Origin: Oceanospirillaceae bacterium
Lineage (GTDB): Bacteria > Pseudomonadota > Gammaproteobacteria > Pseudomonadales > Balneatricaceae
Length of the DNA stretch: 64,000 nt
NCBI GenBank assembly: GCA_029938085.1
Contig: JAPYOS010000003.1
Location: 223,241-287,240, forward strand
Direction of reading: 5' to 3'
A program made the position numbers and the translations under genes. Each line of letters begins with the position of its first letter. The first letter of the stretch is position 1. A model generated the notes under the pieces. It made no database searches. It was not told where the DNA came from and was given only the letters and a program-made list of their open reading frames with translations. Below are positions 62,920-64,000 of this stretch, in pieces.

Positions 62920-64000
62920 ATGAGCCAGATTGACCAGTTGCTAGAGCAGGGTATGGCCTTGCACCAGCGGCAGCAGTACGAGGCAGCAGGCCGTTTATAT
63001 CAACAGGTGCTTCGGCTAGATTCAAAGCACCCAGACGCGCATAATTTGTTGGGTGCTGTGCATGTAATGTACAAAAACTACAAGCTTGCCGAAAAGCACC
63101 TTCTGAAATCCATAAAGCTATCGGGTAGCTATGCGCCATCCCACTATAATTTGGGAAAAACCTATCTAGATCAAGGTAAGTTACAGCTGGCTTTTGGTGC
63201 GTTGTCTAAGGCGGTTAAGTTAAAGCCAGATTATGTTGAGGCGATATTTCTATTAGCCAATACTCAAGTTAGGCAAGGTGACCTGCCTCCAGCGCAGGTG
63301 GCCTATCAAAAGGTCATTTTTTGGCATCCAAATAACTATGAAGCACACAACAATTTAGGCAGTGTATTGCAGGATCAGGGCGATTACCTGGGTGCGCTTG
63401 AATATCATCAAGCCGCTATTAAATTAAAGTCCGACTTTGAGCTCGCTTACCTTAATTTATCTAATGCGTTGGTAGAGCTAGATCGTCATTCGGAAGCGTT
63501 GGCGTTGTTGGGTCAGGGCTTGATTCATTGCAGTGGTGCAAAAATGCATCACGCTTTGGGCTCTGCTTATCAGCAATTAGGCCAAATGAAGGAGGCGAGG
63601 CAGGCCTACCTTGCGGCTATTTCAATTGGCCCAAGTGGTGGTAAGTCGTATCGACACTTAGTTGAAATAACTAAAATAGATAATAGTGAAAATATTGATT
63701 TAATGGCGTTGGTGTCTAATGCTTGCCAGTTAGATAATGTTAGCCTGGAATCCAAAGAACATTTAAACTTTGCTTTAGCCAAGTTATTGGATGGTTTAAA
63801 AGATTATAGCGGGGCTTTTTCCGCTTATAAGGCAGGTAATGACTTACATAGGTCTAACAATGATTATAAAAAATCGGACAGTGTCATTTTATTTAATTCA
63901 GTAAGGTCAGCATATAATAAAAATACATTAAGTGGATTTTGTGGCCCTGTATCAAATGATAATAGACCAATATTTATTTTAGGTATGCCGCGTTCAGGTA
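62920..64000 (+). CDS. TPR-repeat sulfotransferase, truncated by the window end
   Basis: An open frame of 360 codons that runs off the window. Residues ~1-250 are at least six tetratricopeptide repeats (YEAAGRLYQQVLRLDSKHPD, YKLAEKHLLKSIKL, YLGALEYHQAAIKLKSDFE). Near the end stands RPIFILGMPRSG, the 5'-phosphosulfate loop of sulfotransferases that use PAPS. The same TPR-sulfotransferase fusion is widespread in marine proteobacteria, where targets are not established. The start ATG 62920 has a weak ribosome binding site; nothing longer fits. Confidence 0.88.
   Translation, partial: MSQIDQLLEQGMALHQRQQYEAAGRLYQQVLRLDSKHPDAHNLLGAVHVMYKNYKLAEKHLLKSIKLSGSYAPSHYNLGKTYLDQGKLQLAFGALSKAVKLKPDYVEAIFLLANTQVRQGDLPPAQVAYQKVIFWHPNNYEAHNNLGSVLQDQGDYLGALEYHQAAIKLKSDFELAYLNLSNALVELDRHSEALALLGQGLIHCSGAKMHHALGSAYQQLGQMKEARQAYLAAISIGPSGGKSYRHLVEITKIDNSENIDLMALVSNACQLDNVSLESKEHLNFALAKLLDGLKDYSGAFSAYKAGNDLHRSNNDYKKSDSVILFNSVRSAYNKNTLSGFCGPVSNDNRPIFILGMPRSG

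Noticed and set aside
62918..63139. Minus-strand open frame at the right end
   Set aside because: It is the antisense shadow of the TPR-sulfotransferase gene, whose forward frame shows clear TPR repeats.

Overview
The window looks like a chromosomal segment of a marine, aerobic, heterotrophic gammaproteobacterium. It has the gammaproteobacterial housekeeping block dnaX-ybaB-recR-rnd-ycgL-ycgN, a short SRP RNA, HrpA, FadD/FadH, small UPF families (YcgL, YcgN, YafJ-type amidotransferase) and intergenic palindromes of the REP kind. I cannot assign a genus from sequence alone. GC content looks moderate and coding density is high.

Layout. 1-5.75 kb: start of an MBL-fold-like gene, then a CitA/CitB-type two-component system divergent from a tctCBA tricarboxylate transporter. 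5.9-14.5 kb: a flavin reductase-MarR fusion, an unsaturated-fatty-acid pair (FadH and dienoyl-CoA isomerase), an RluA-type pseudouridine synthase, a FemAB/GNAT-like protein, an SRPBCC protein, a YefM-YoeB toxin-antitoxin pair and a decaying NatAB ABC exporter. 14.5-23.25 kb: a catabolic block (DapA-like, aldehyde dehydrogenase, amino-acid oxidase-like, LysR, MttB-like, DgcA/StcD-like, SDR remnant) that looks like degradation of an N-methylated amino acid or betaine. 23.3-35.5 kb: Ppx, then a second LysR-controlled block (HpaB/HpaC-type two-component monooxygenase, RidA, PhyH dioxygenase, DUF1028, ArgE-like deacylase) facing a complete branched-chain-amino-acid-type ABC importer (livKHMGF). 35.8-45.2 kb: moaB-moeA, a frameshifted multicopper oxidase, SRP RNA, an Rrf2/NAD(P)-binding pair, DUF4395, a rhodanese, a Sel1 protein and a lipoprotein subtilase. 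45.3-52 kb: the dnaX-to-VWA block. 52-54 kb: an M23 peptidase and a bactofilin, both broken, then a YafJ-type amidotransferase. 54-60 kb: fadD and hrpA. 60-62.8 kb: two tandem porin-like genes. 62.9 kb to the end: a TPR-sulfotransferase running off the window.

How it fits together. Two separate nitrogen-compound catabolic blocks lie next to each other, each with a LysR regulator; the second has its own importer. A shared inverted repeat, ATAAC-N5-GTTAT, stands in front of both operons of the first block and suggests one regulon under the LysR encoded between them. PsrA-like boxes before fadH and fadD suggest a fatty-acid regulon. At least six genes (natA, natB, an SDR, the multicopper oxidase, the M23 peptidase, the bactofilin) carry truncations, frameshifts, deletions or a nonsense codon, so the segment is eroding or carries assembly errors.
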